A DNA stretch of 64,000 nt, from NCBI RefSeq assembly GCF_000715075.1, contig NC_134096.1, positions 67,089,026 through 67,153,025 on the forward strand, given 5' to 3'. The notes under the pieces were generated by a model. The model did not search any database. It was not told the DNA's origin and worked only from the letters and a program-made list of their open reading frames with translations. This DNA is from Nicotiana tabacum (lineage: Eukaryota > Streptophyta > Magnoliopsida > Solanales > Solanaceae). The stretch's first letter is position 1; the number at the start of each line of letters is the position of its first letter. Shown piece after piece: positions 22,686 to 33,600 of the stretch. The translations under genes and the position numbers were made by a program.

Positions 22686-24460
22686 AATTAAGCCGATAGT
22701 TCATCGTTGGCTTGCCTAACGGCGACGTTGGGCGCCATCACGGTCTATAGTGAATTTTGGGTCGTGACACTACATGCTGACTTGCCCACTAGGCACCATA
22801 AGCCGACTAATAGCAGTAACCTTTCAAGTTCAAACTGGTTAATTGTTGCAATCTAAGTGGGAAAAACACCTGGAAGATGAGGGATATATTGAAAAACAAA
22901 TCGGATCTTGAGATGTAATTGATGAATGATGTGGTGAAGACAAAGACTTTTAATATCTTGGGTTGGTGGAAAACTTCATCTTCTACATATTCAATTGTTT
23001 CAAAGATTGCACTGGATGTTCTTTGTATTCCTGTTTCTACTATTATGTTTGAGCCGTCATTTAGTACAGGTGGTCGAATTCTTGATTCATATCGGAGTTC
23101 TTTATCGCCTAAAATGGTAGAATCCATTATTTGCACTCAACAATGGATATGATCACTTTCCAAAGAATGCAAGTTTCAAGATATATGGGAAGATGCCCAG
23201 AAAATTGAACAAGTTGAAGAAGGTACGCAATTTTATATATTCAATCCTTAATGAATACTATTATAATATTTTATATTGTTTAATACCTAATATGTGAATT
23301 ATTTTACTTATTTTATAGTATTTGGACTCACCTTTGAGAATTGATTAGCCGACACTATTCTAGATGTACCATCTGTTTGAGATTTGGTATGAGAACTTAT
23401 TTGATTATTCTTGAAAAATAATTTCTTCTTGAGCTAATTCTCTATTTAGCTAAAGAGTTTTAATGGTGAATTTGATGTTTTTTGTCAAAGAGGAATCTCA
23501 AAGACGCACTGATGACATTTTCTTTTTTGGGCTGTACAATTATTTAGGCATAGAGACAAACTCGTATCTTGGCTTGGCAAACCCTGAATGGATGTGATTT
23601 GAGGTTTTTCTACCACTTGCAACAAGTTCTTTTGCCACCATGGTGTGGTCTCCTACTCCTCGCCACATTAGAACAGATTTGAGCGTCGATTATTTTCTTG
23701 TTAAAGCCTTTTGGAATTTTTAAAAACATAGTCTATGGATTACGAGCACTATGTTTCATGTGCGTGTAATGACGCAATGTCGTTTTGTGTTTTTGTACCC
23801 TTTTTGCCCTTCTTATTCTTTATACATGTGAATATTTGGTTTTCTAAGTTATTGGGTTGATTGGTTTTGTTTCGGAAAAATTTCGTGTTGATTTAGACCC
23901 TTTGGTCTTTGGCTTAGAAGCCTAAGTTAGAAATTTGACCAACTTTGACATTTCCAAAAAGACCCCAGAATGGTATTTTGATGGCTCTGATAACTTCATA
24001 TTGTGATTTTAAACTTGGACGTATGCTTGGAATCAAATTCTGAGGTCCGTTGGTTGATTGGTATTGTTTTACCAAAAATTGGCAATTTGGCTATCGAGTT
24101 CGGAATTTGGTTTTGAGACTTGGAATCAGTCAGTGTTTCTATTTAGAACTTGTTTGTAAAATTTAGTGTCATTTGAAGTTGATTTGGTAGAATTTGGACC
24201 CTTTGTTGGAATTCTAGAGATTTTGAACTTTTCTTTGAAAATTCATGCGTTTTGGTATTCCATTCGAGTTCTAGATGTTATTTTTGTGTTATGATCGTGC
24301 CAGCGAGTTTGTATGTTATTTTTAGACTTGTGTAGATATTTTGTTTAGATCTCCGAGGGCTCCGATGAGTTTTGGATGTGCCACAAAATGGTTTTGGACT
24401 GAAAATAGGTTGCTGGTATTGTGGCTATCGCAATTGCGAGCACAAGCCTAGCAGTTGTGA
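22686..24460 (+). repeat. Chimeric tandem unit 6 (leads into intact LTR A)
   Basis: LTR B tail to 22770, hAT remnant, then LTR A from 23765. At 24460, where the other units jump back to LTR B sequence, this one continues with the rest of LTR A. It is therefore the founding right-hand copy. Confidence 0.92.
22919..23152 (+). pseudogene. hAT transposase C-terminal fragment (unit 6)
   Basis: 77-codon open frame as in units 4 and 5, with few substitutions (for example VSTIMF for ISTIMF and a restored GGRILDSYRSS). The same TGA ends it. It is not expected to make a working transposase. Confidence 0.88.
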
Positions 24461-25702
24461 ACATAACAACAGAGACTCATGTATCGCAATTACAATACCT
24501 AGTTCGCATTTGCGAAGTTAGGCATAGTTGGGTAGTTTCGCAATTGCGATAATTATTCTCGCAATTGCGATGGGGACATGGTTTGCAGTTGCAAGCCTAT
24601 GGTCGCATTTGCGATGTCCCTTTGGACTATCTGTGGCCGCAATTGCGAGCCTTTCTTCACAATTGCGAACCCACTTTAAAAAATATGACACCTGCGACTG
24701 AACATAAAGGCTGGGAGTCAGGATTTAGTCTCATTTCTCATATTTTAGAACTTTAGACTCGGTAAGAGGCGATTTGGAGAGGGTATTTTCATCTACAAAT
24801 ATTAGTTTAATCAATTTTCAACTATATTTCATGATTATATCTTAGATTTAACATCAAAATAGTGAGAATCAAAGAGTAAAACAGGGGATTTTAGTCCAAG
24901 TTTTGAAAAATGAAGATTTGAGTTTTGAGAGTTGATTTGGACTCAGATTTGAAAACAAATTACATACATGGACTCATGGGGTTATGGGTAGTCGGAATCT
25001 ATCCTTGGACCCGGGTTTTGGAAAGGCTTATGGGTTGAATAGTTCTTGTTGTTTTTCTTCCTTGTCTTACCCGTTTTTGTCCGTATTTGATTTCTCGTGG
25101 TTCTCATTATGTGTCCTCTTCTTGTTGCCTTCTTGCCTTAAATTCTTCCATTAACTTATGTTATCAAATTATTTTGTTATTATTCATTTCCTCATTTTCA
25201 GTTAATTGTCTTTATCATTCTTTGTTTTATTTATCTTGTACTAGTAGGTGTGTTGACCTGGCCTCGTCACTACTTTACTGAGATTAGGCTTGATACTTAC
25301 TGGGTACCATTGTGGTGTACTCATACTACACTTCTGCTCTTTTTTGTACAGATCCAGGTACTTCGTATCAGGCTAGGCATCAGTGATTTAGATATACATT
25401 TCGGAGAGTTCAAGGTATACCTGCTTGGCGCTTGCAGGCCTTGAAGTCACCTTCAATCATTACTTTTACTATTGTTTATCTTCTATTCAAATAATGTTGT
25501 ATTAGGAATTCTTAGATTATATCTGTAGAGCTTATGAAACAATTTCATCGATTTTGGAAATTTTGATACATATGTTCAGTTTTGAGTTATTATGAGTTTT
25601 TATCCAATTATCTTATCATCTAGTTGTTAATTTGTTGAGTTGTTCATGAATGTTAGGCATACCTATTATTAGGGACTAGGTGCCATCACAACTATCTTAG
25701 GT
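23765..25702 (+). repeat. 5' LTR of element A, internally deleted and missing its end
   Basis: Starts TGTAATGACGC. Compared with the 3' copy it lacks about 1 kb (junction near 25020-25035, where GGGTTTTGGAAAGG jumps to TTATGGGTTGAA). It also lacks its last ~15-20 bases together with the PBS: after ACTATCTTAG the sequence resumes inside the leader at GTGTTACGAG. Confidence 0.85.
24424..24680. repeat. Palindromic word cluster in 5' LTR A
   Basis: About ten variants of TCGCAATTGCGA (a perfect 12-base palindrome) and TCGCATTTGCGA, 20-30 bases apart, 660-915 bases from the LTR start. The unit junction of the tandem array (24460) falls inside it. Confidence 0.88.
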
Positions 25703-25871
25703 GTTACGAGTCATAGGCAAGTTTAGTAGAGTCTTGCAGATCGATATGGAGATGTTTGTACTTATCTTTGAGAGGCTATGGAATTGTTAGGAAATTTTAC
25801 TTCTTTGATCCTTTATCGTGCGAATTTGTTGACTTCGAATTCTTAATCTTTGTCTTTTTGTTCTATCACAG

Positions 25872-26491
25872 ATGGTGAGGACATGCCTTGTTGGATCCGT
25901 TGATCATAACTCGTGCCCATTGCTAGAGCCGCGCAAGGCCGGGGCCTAAGAAGGGCACGTGGTGCAGCCAGAGCACTTGCTCGGGTAGCAACTGAGGGAC
26001 CACAAGTAGCTCCGGTTAGGGGGCAGGCACCTGAGATGCCTATTACTGCCCTTGGACTTCAGGAAACTCTAGCACAGTTCTTGAGCATGTTCGACACTCT
26101 AGCTCATGTGGGATTGATTCCCCTTACACCAGCTACATCTCAGGATGAGGGAGGAGTTCAGACTCCCATGACCCGTACTCTAGAGCAGTGGATCCATGTT
26201 GATCAGGACCCGGAGGTTATGCCAGCATAGCTTGTTATTCCAGTTCAACATGAGGGCAGGGCAGTAGCATCTGAGGAGGAGAAGTTGAGGCTTAAGTGGT
26301 TAAAAAAGTATCATCCCCCTACTTACAGTGGCATAACTACCGAGGATGTGCATGATTTTCTAGAGAACTGCCACCGTATTCTCTACACCATGGGTATTGT
26401 AAAGACGAGCGGAGTTACTTTCACTACATTTTAGATGTTTGGAGCATCTTACTGGTGGTGGAAGGCTTATGAGGAGGGTAGCCCAGCCGAT
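25872..26491 (+). pseudogene. Gag of element A, 5' part
   Basis: The ATG at 25872 follows the leader (MVRT start as in element X), but a frameshift soon moves the homology to the frame open at 25913-26230: Arg-rich stretch, GLQETLAQFLSMFDTLAH helix, then a stop. The next segment has KYHPPTYSG, a D-F-L-E-N-C-H-R-I-L helix and WWWKAYE. The hAT inserts after S-P-A-D; Gag resumes at 32344. Confidence 0.85.
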
Positions 26492-26720
26492 TAAGGGTGG
26501 CAAGTGGGCCGGTCCAGTACCAGGACCGGCCCGAAACCGCGGACCAAACGGTCTTCTAGGCCTAAATGGGCCTGAACCGGTTAGAATCGGCTTAGTGGGC
26601 CTGGTCCGGTCTTCTAGGTCGGTTCTTCACTTTAGGACCGCTATGCCCGGGACCATTTAGGACCGGGACCGGACTGGTCTTGGCGAGCCCAAACAGTCCC
26701 AAACGGTCCCAACGGTAAAA
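26492..26720. repeat. Left subterminal GGACCG/GGGCC repeat array of the hAT
   Basis: More than a dozen short words such as GGGCCGGTCC, GGACCGGCCC, GGTCCGGTC and CGGGACCG in both orientations within about 230 bases. Dense subterminal repeats are typical transposase binding sites in hAT elements (family knowledge). 26720-27150 is AT-rich 5' untranslated-like sequence with no gene. Confidence 0.8.
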
Positions 26721-27287
26721 AAATTTAAAAAAACATTCTGCCCGTTTGGGCATTTAAAAAATCGTCGTTGGATCTGCCAAAATAGTTGTAGGCTATATAC
26801 AAAATAGCCATTTAACCCCTCCAACTTTGTTTTAACACCAAACTTTTTATAATTATACTTTTTCCTTATTTTCAACTATAAATACTCCCTCATTCTTTCA
26901 TTTTTCTCACAAAATCATCAATCTCTCTCAATCACTCTCTAATTTTCTTCTATGATTGCTTTTATTGCTTACTTTATTGTTACAATTTGTGAAAAGATTG
27001 TGAAATTGGTGAATTGAAGTCTTCAAGTCTTCAACAATAATCAATTTTCAACAAGTTGTTCGTCAATTCGGTAAACTCGTTCCAACTCTTAATTTTTAAT
27101 ATTATAGTTTTGTTTGTTTTATTTATTTTCTATTATTTGATTAAATAAGATGGCTTCCTTAAAAACATTTTGGTAAAAATAAGGAAAAATTCAAGAGTGG
27201 CGAATCTAGTAGCCAATCTGCTCCTCCTCCACTGCCCCCGGCTCCCCGACCCAAACCCCATATCCGTCCTACACCTGCTATTCTTGA

Positions 27288-27302
27288 TTGTGATAATAGT
27301 TT
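27288..27302. repeat. LINE target site duplication, left copy
   Basis: TTGTGATAATAGTTT, identical to 29461-29475. A 15-base duplication fits target-primed reverse transcription by an L1-type LINE. The exact edge is blurred by the adjoining T run. Confidence 0.9.
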
Positions 27303-27482
27303 TTTTTTTCTTAAACTCAAATTGTATTAATCAAAAGTATATATCTGCATAGCCGTGTAGCTGCCGACCAGTTACTAACCAGAGAAATGAATCTAGGCCT
27401 AGATTACAATTGCATTTGTTCCTACTAACCAACTAGGAATTGCTGTTAAACAAAACTAAATAGTTCATTACATAAAAAAAGG

Positions 27483-27959
27483 CTAGGCAAATCTGTCTAA
27501 GCTATGTAATGTCTGCTGCCACTTGGGGTGTCTTCTGCCTCTTGTGTGCACATGTAGGACAATTTCTCTACAAATTCTGTGTTCCTCAAAGATACTTTGC
27601 TGGAAACGAATCATGTTCATTTCCCTCCATATACTGTATATTAGCATAGCAAACACATAGCTAGTGATTGCAGCTTTTCCTGTCTTCTTTCTAGCCATCC
27701 TGCTTGACCAAGTAAGCTCCTCTTTACATCCCTTTATGCTCCTTTTCATGCCTAGCCATACCAGTAATCTGGTCCAAACTCTGCTGGTAACTGGGCATTC
27801 AAAGAATAGGTGTTGCATTGTTTCAGTAGCAGCTTTGCAAAATACACAATCCTGTGGCACCTGTATTCCAATTCTATTTAGTCTATCCACAGTAGATAGT
27901 CTTTCATGTGCAGCCAACCATAGTGTGAATTTGAATCTGGGATGAATGTTTGTCTGCAA
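27483..27959 (-). pseudogene. LINE C-terminal zf-RVT region
   Basis: 158 codons open on the minus strand: FKFTLWLAAHERLSTVDRL, then a C-x2-C...H-x4-C arrangement (CVFC ... HLFFEC), then a W-x-R-L-L-x-W-L segment. This is the reverse-transcriptase zinc-binding domain found after RT in plant L1 elements and in many RT-like genes. It is likely to bind nucleic acid. Part of the truncated LINE. Confidence 0.9.
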
Positions 27960-28472
27960 AACTATGCTTTTTCAAGGGACTTTCTGATACTGGGGCATCA
28001 ACATAAGATAGGCCTGCTTAATTGAGAAGTGTTCTTGCACCTGTAGTATCTTCATTCGATCACTTAAGAATCCTTGCATAGGCTGCCTCTTCAAGTCTTC
28101 CTTTGTCTCAATGATTTTCCTGATTACCCAAGCTGCATTCTTAGGTGTATGCATGTGTTCTAAATCCTTCTTTTTTATATAGTAATTGTGGACCTATTTT
28201 ATCCATAGGCAATCCTTTTTCATTGCAACTGCTCATAATTGTTTCATCACAGCAGCCTTGTTCCAAGTGCATAAGTTTATGACATTCAAGCCCCCTGCAG
28301 AATTGGGAATACAGATTTGTTCCCAAGCTATCCGTGCTTTCTTTGTGATAGATGCTTAACTTGTCCATAAGAATGTTCTGCATACTGCATCTATCATCTT
28401 CATAACTTTCTTAGGGAGTATGAATATCTATGCCCAATATGTTTGAATGCCAAACAATACTGACTTTATCAG

Positions 28473-29446
28473 TTATAGTCTGCCAGAGTATGATAGTAGC
28501 CTTGCAGACCAACACCTTACTCTAGCTGTGATCTTCTCAATTAAGGGTAAACATTGCTGCACAACTAGTTTTTTAGATGATAGTGGCACTCCTAAATATA
28601 TGAAAGGAAGAGTACCCTCTTCAAATCCCAGTACATTCAAGATAACCTGCTTTTCATCTTCATCCACCCCTGCCATGTAAATACAGCTCTTGTCATTGTT
28701 AGCTTGTAATCCAGAAGCTGCAAACAATTTCTGAAAAACCCATTGAAGTAATCAGATGGATTCAGTGTCTGCCTTAAAGAACATGACAAGTCATCCGCAA
28801 AACAAATGTGGATTATGCCCAGTTTCCTACATCTAGGATGAAAATTAAAATCTCCATTCTCTGTTAATAGCATCATTTCTCTTTTCAAATACTCCATAGC
28901 AATTACAAAGAGGTAAGGGGACATAGGGTCCCCTTGTCTGATTCCTCTTTTTCCTTGAAAAGGTTTGGTAAGGCCTCCATTTAGCACAAGAGAGTATGAA
29001 TCTGTTGTGACACATTCCATAATCCTTTCAATGAATCTGAAGGAAAATCCAAGATCACTAAGCATTCTTCTCAAGAATCTCCAGTCTATTGTATCATATG
29101 CTTTCCTTTAGTCCACTTTCATAACACACCTAGGAGATATCCCTTTTCTATTATATCCCTTGAATAGTTCATGGCTGAATAGAATGTTATCAATAATACT
29201 CCTTCCTTCTATAAATGCAGATAGTGAGTGACTTACTATGTTCCCAATCACCTTCTTAATTCTCAGTTGTAACACCTTGGCAATGATTTTGTACAAAGTA
29301 TTACAACATGCAATAGGTCTATAATCTTTGACCAGTAATGGTGAATTAATCTTAGGAATCAAAGTAATAGATGTGCTGTTCACCTTCTTTTGCAATTTCA
29401 ATGTTTCAAATAAACCCCGTACTACAGCATATACCTCATTCTTCAC
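28473..29446 (-). pseudogene. LINE reverse transcriptase, broken
   Basis: Three overlapping frames on the minus strand (29446-29108, 29074-28637, 28727-28473) together cover most RT blocks, from the LIPKI box to LGVPLSSKK. The active-site box reads FADD. An in-frame TAG lies between V-D and RKAYDT, and a frameshift follows the active-site segment. No endonuclease or ORF1 is present. Confidence 0.9.
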
Positions 29447-31794
29447 TAATTCCCAGTTCTTTGTGATAATAGTTTATTACAATTTACTGAGAGTTAATTT
29501 TTCCATAATGTTGGAGCTGGTGAACAATTAGACCATGAATTAATGAATGCTCTTTATTCTAATCCAACTATTGATAAAAATGATAAGGAGGAAATAGATT
29601 TTGATGAAACTCAACCGGATGACGATACACCCACTAGTCATACTCCAGAAGTTAACCCAACTAGTGATAATCCAAATGATGCTCTGTCTGATACTCATGT
29701 TACTGCCCCTACTTTTTCTAGACAACGTACCAAACGGACAGAAACATCTATTGTTTGGCCATTTTTTACTCAACTAATTTCACAAAATAAGGCTAAGTGT
29801 AAAACTTGTGGCAAGGAGTTAGCTTTTAAATATTTTGGAAGTTGGGGGGGGGGGGGACGGAAACTTTGGCTTGGCACTTCAAGATAAAGTCAAATATCTT
29901 CGTACCAAAGCTTTGGCCGAGGGGACAAGTGTACCTATTCCTAGTCAGGCTGACCTTAGTACCGGGTCAAATTAATTTCAATCGGAAATTAACATTGTTA
30001 TCGGGAAGAATTGGCAAAAAAGGTTACTGTTATGTGCTTACCTATAGTTTTTCTTCTGACCCTAACTTTGTGCATTATATTAGAATTTTTTTAATCCTAC
30101 TTATAAAGGTTTTCCTCGCACAACCATAAAGAGCGATATTTATAAATATAAACATGAATATGAACAATATGTGCGCTATTTATTTACTCATATAAATTGT
30201 CGTGTTAAAATTACAACTGATATTGGTAGAAGTGGTAACGACTGCGATTACCTTACTGTTACCAGTCATTGGATTGATGAAGAATGGATAATGCAAAAGC
30301 GCATTATTGCTTATAGAATAATTAATTCACGTCACACATAGCAGTTTATTGCTAGCACAGTTACGGATATTTGTAGATATTTTTGCATTAATGATAAAAT
30401 AATATCAGTTTCAATGGATAATGCTACTAGTGACACAAATGATGTAGCCTTGCTTACCACTACACTAAGTCCTGCATTTAGTAACATTTTTCATGTTAGA
30501 TGTATTTTTTATATTTACCATTTAATTGTGGGTGATGGTATGAGAATTTTATATATTGAAATTGAAAAGGTTAAAATGGCTCTTAACTGGCTTTTTTATT
30601 CAAACCGTTGAAGTAGACTTAGAGAATATTTTAAAAGATGCGATGAATTTGGCCTAAGAGAAAGAAAAGTTCCTAAACCTTGTCCAACTAGATTGAATTA
30701 CATGTATGAAAGTTTAGTTGTTGCATATGAATATAGAAACCCCATAAACTCAATATTTAATGCTCATGTAAGTGATGATGATGAGAACCTTACAAATGCG
30801 GATTGAGCTAATGTTAAAATGCTTGTAGATTTTTTAGAAAAATTTTCTATTGCTACAAATGAATTTTCTGGGCAATATTATCCTACTATTTCTAACTGTT
30901 TAATTTATATTGCAGAACTTGCAAATTTGTTTGCTCATTTTTCAGAGGGTGGGGAAATTTATAAACTTGCTATTGATTCTATGAGAAAAAAGTTTAAAAA
31001 ATAGTTTTTCCCTATTCCTCCTATTTATGGTGTTGCTGCTTTCTTAAATCCTTGTATGAAATTAGGAGGTCCTTAATTTTGGTATGAAACTGTTTATAAA
31101 GGTTTAGCACTTGAAGATGAGGAGTTGTCTAAACTTCCGGAAGCAATAGCCTCAATTAGAATAAATGCTCAAACTATTTATAATGCTTATCAAGTTGCAT
31201 TAGATCATGCTAGACCAAATGTTCCAACTCCTTCTTCTTCTAGTTCTCAATCATCTAAAAGAACTGCGTGAGTAAGAGCACTTAGTGCTTGGACGGGGTT
31301 TAGGGGTTCTCAAGATTCTACTAGTAGTGAGTTTTCACAACTAAATGATTTTGAAGTTTATTTGTCACAGGAAATTGAGGAAGTGAATCCTGACGGCTCC
31401 TTTAATATTGTGGAATGGTGGAAGGACAAAGAAAAATACTTTCTGGTTCTTTCAAGATTGGCCCGAGATATTTTAACTATTCAAGCTTCAACAGTGGCAT
31501 CGGAGAGCGCTTTCAGTCAAGCAAGACTTCAACTCGGTGATTATAGAGCGTCTATGAGGGAGGGCTTGGAAAAATCAGTACTTTTTAGAGATTGATCCGT
31601 TCGGAAAGAAGAAATTTTGGACTTGCTGAATCACAACCAGAGGTAGACGAAGCTTACAAAGAAATGCTAGATGAACTTGCGGAGGATTTTACTTCGCCCG
31701 GAAGCAGTGATGACCAAGCTTCTTTTCTGCCACCACCAACGGAAATTCCTCCGGACCTTAATGGATTTATGAAGTTTGTAAGAGATACCATATA

Positions 31795-32343
31795 ACTTGT
31801 ATGAACAAAAATTAGTATGTATTATGTAACTTGTATTTTGGCACATCTTGATTAATTTTTTCTTCTTCTCAATGGTGGTATTAGCACCTTGTTGTGCTCA
31901 TTCCATATGGGGGAGAAAGACTAAGAAAGATACTGCCATATTTGTTTAATGCTATAATAAAATTATAACGCATTGCTTTGAATATCTCTTTACAATATTT
32001 TTGTCTTTAAATTTGAATTAAAAAATTTAGGTCACAATTCTATAATAAAATTTACAAGGAATTGCCTTAGATATTTTTATTATCATCTTTTTTTTCTTTA
32101 ATTTCTATAAAATTTCAAAAACAAAAGTATCTGTTGGGCCCACTTGAGCCCACTTAGCCTGCGGCCAGGACCGTTTAGCCCGAGACCATTAGTTCATGGG
32201 CCGGGTCCCAGACTGGTTCCTACAAAAAGACCACTAGGACCGGGACCGTTTGGCCCGTTTAAATTGGGATCGGCCGGGGACAGGGATCGAGACCGTTTAG
32301 AACGGCCCACTTAGGCCCGGGACCGGCCCACATGCCACCCTTA
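31795..32343. repeat. 3' non-coding end and right subterminal array of the hAT
   Basis: After the transposase stop there are about 340 AT-rich bases, then from about 32135 a dense set of GGGCC, GGACCG and CCGGGACC words in both orientations mirroring the left end, and the terminal inverted repeat ending in CCACCCTTA. Confidence 0.82.
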
Positions 32344-33015
32344 CAGCCGATGCAGCTTCACTCACTTGGGCTCAGTTTTCAGATATGATCTTGAGAGAGT
32401 TTGTTTCCCAGACCCTTCATGATGCATGACGCACAGAGTTTGAGTAGCTGCGTCAGGGGACGATGATAGTATCAGAGTATGCTATCAGATTCAGTAAGTT
32501 GTCCCGATAAGTACATACCTTGGTTTTTACTATCAGAGAGCGAGTCTGCAGATTCATCGAGGGGCTCAACTATGGTATTAGATTTAGCATGGCTCGAGAG
32601 TTGGATACATACACTCTCTATCGGTAGATGGTAGAGATCACACTGAGGTTGGAGGGTATGCATGCAGGCTGAGGGAGAGAGAGAGAGAGGACAGGGAGGC
32701 CAAGAGGCCTCGAGGTACTGGAGGGTTCAGTGGTGGACACACTATAACTACAACCCGTCATGGTAGGGGATATGTGAGTTGTCCAGTTCATTCTGCACTT
32801 CCATCTTTCAATGGTACTCCGGCTATTCCGAGGTCTCGGGTTGCTCATTTTTCTCATCCATTTTCTAGCGCACCTCCTGTACGGGATGCTTTCAGTGGTC
32901 AATCTAGCCGACTAGGTCAGAGTTAGTTTCAATACTTGCGAAACTTGAGAGCTTGTTTTGAGTGTGGTGATACCAGGTATATATTGAGGGACTATCCCTG
33001 ACTTAGTAGGGGTGC
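32344..33015 (+). pseudogene. Gag of element A, 3' part with decayed zinc knuckle
   Basis: Resumes exactly after the hAT: SLTWAQFSDMILREFV, VSEYAIRFSKLSR, then a basic segment. The knuckle at about 32955-33000 reads CFECGDTRYILRDY, with the histidine and last cysteine positions changed, followed by a stop. At least four in-frame stops. Homologous to 16170-16830 in element X. Confidence 0.85.
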
Positions 33016-33030
33016 ACCTCCACAGACTAC

Positions 33031-33600
33031 TTGGGCTCCACGGATTCCACCTGGTCCACAGATATGGTTTCTACTCCAGTTGCCGCTCCTGCTACGCCGT
33101 CAGCTTGGGGTGGAGGTCAGGCGGGTAGAGGTCACCCTAGAAGGGGAGACCATGCTATATTCTATTCTTTTTCGGATAGAACGAAGGTAGTTACATCGGA
33201 TATTGTCATCACAGGTATGGTTCCAGTTTGTCTTAGGGATGCATTAGTTTTATTTGATTCAGAATCCACTTATTCATATGAGTCATCTTACTTTGCTCCT
33301 TATTTGTATATATTTTGTTGTTCTTTGAGTGCTTCTGTATATGTGTCCACGCTTGTGGGAGAATTTATTATTTTGGACCGTGTGTATAGGTCGTGCCTAG
33401 TTGTTGTTTGTGGTTTTGAGACCAGAATTGATCTATTGTTACTCAATATGGTAGACTTTAATGTAATCTTGGGCATAGATTGGTTGTCACCCTATCATGC
33501 TATTCTAGATTGTCACACCAAGACTGTGACACTAGCTACGCCGGGTGTGCCCCGGTTGTGTCCTTCCTTAAGGCACAATAGATGGTTGAGAAGGGATGTT
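33031..33600 (+). pseudogene. Aspartic protease region of element A
   Basis: 193 open codons: linker, then LVLFDSESTYSYESSYFAPY, where the catalytic DSG has become DSE, then LLLLNMVDFNVILGIDWLS. The active-site change predicts no activity. A frame shift of one base joins it to the RT frame near 33582. Confidence 0.88.

Larger units (their letters stand above)
27303..29460 (-). mobile_element. 5'-truncated LINE (L1-type), minus strand
   Basis: On the minus strand the order is RT then a C-terminal zinc region, with a T run at the left edge (27303-27309) as the remains of the poly(A) tail. RT motifs: LIPKINSP, DYRPIACCN, SAFIEGRSIIDN, K-V-D then stop and RKAYDT, QGDPMSPYLF, and CFADDLSC (near 28787-28810). 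The zinc region (27483-27959) has CVFCKAATETMQHLFFECP, the zf-RVT signature of plant L1 elements. It begins inside RT, so about half of a full L1 is missing. Stops and frameshifts at about 29108, 28730, 28470 and 28140 show it is dead. Confidence 0.92.
27150..31794 (+). pseudogene. hAT transposase, broken and interrupted by a LINE
   Basis: A possible ATG at 27150 soon meets TAA. Serine/proline-rich sequence runs to 27302, where the LINE splits it. After 29461: an acidic segment, a BED zinc finger (VWPFFTQ, CKTCGKEL, then LAWHF) broken by a 13-G run at 29844-29856 that shifts frame, a TSHWIDEEW segment (near 30260), the SMDNATSD segment with a likely catalytic aspartate (near 30412-30440), and from 31362 the dimerisation domain (VEWWKDKEKYF, LARDILTIQASTVASESAFS, then FRDWIRSERR if the stop near 31595 is ignored), ending at TAA 31792-31794. 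Several stops and shifts. It would cut and paste the element. Confidence 0.88.
26492..32343 (+). mobile_element. hAT DNA transposon inserted in gag of element A
   Basis: 8-bp target duplication CAGCCGAT at 26484-26491 and 32344-32351. Terminal inverted repeats are TAAGGGTGGCAAGTGGGCCG on the left and, reversed, TAAGGGTGGCATGTGGGCCG on the right. Length is 5852 bases, of which about 2170 are a nested LINE. An 8-bp duplication, short inverted repeats and a BED-finger/hAT-dimerisation transposase together define a hAT element. It was an autonomous type, now broken. Confidence 0.95.

Noticed and set aside
27664..27945. 93-codon plus-strand frame
   Set aside because: Antisense shadow of the LINE zf-RVT region.
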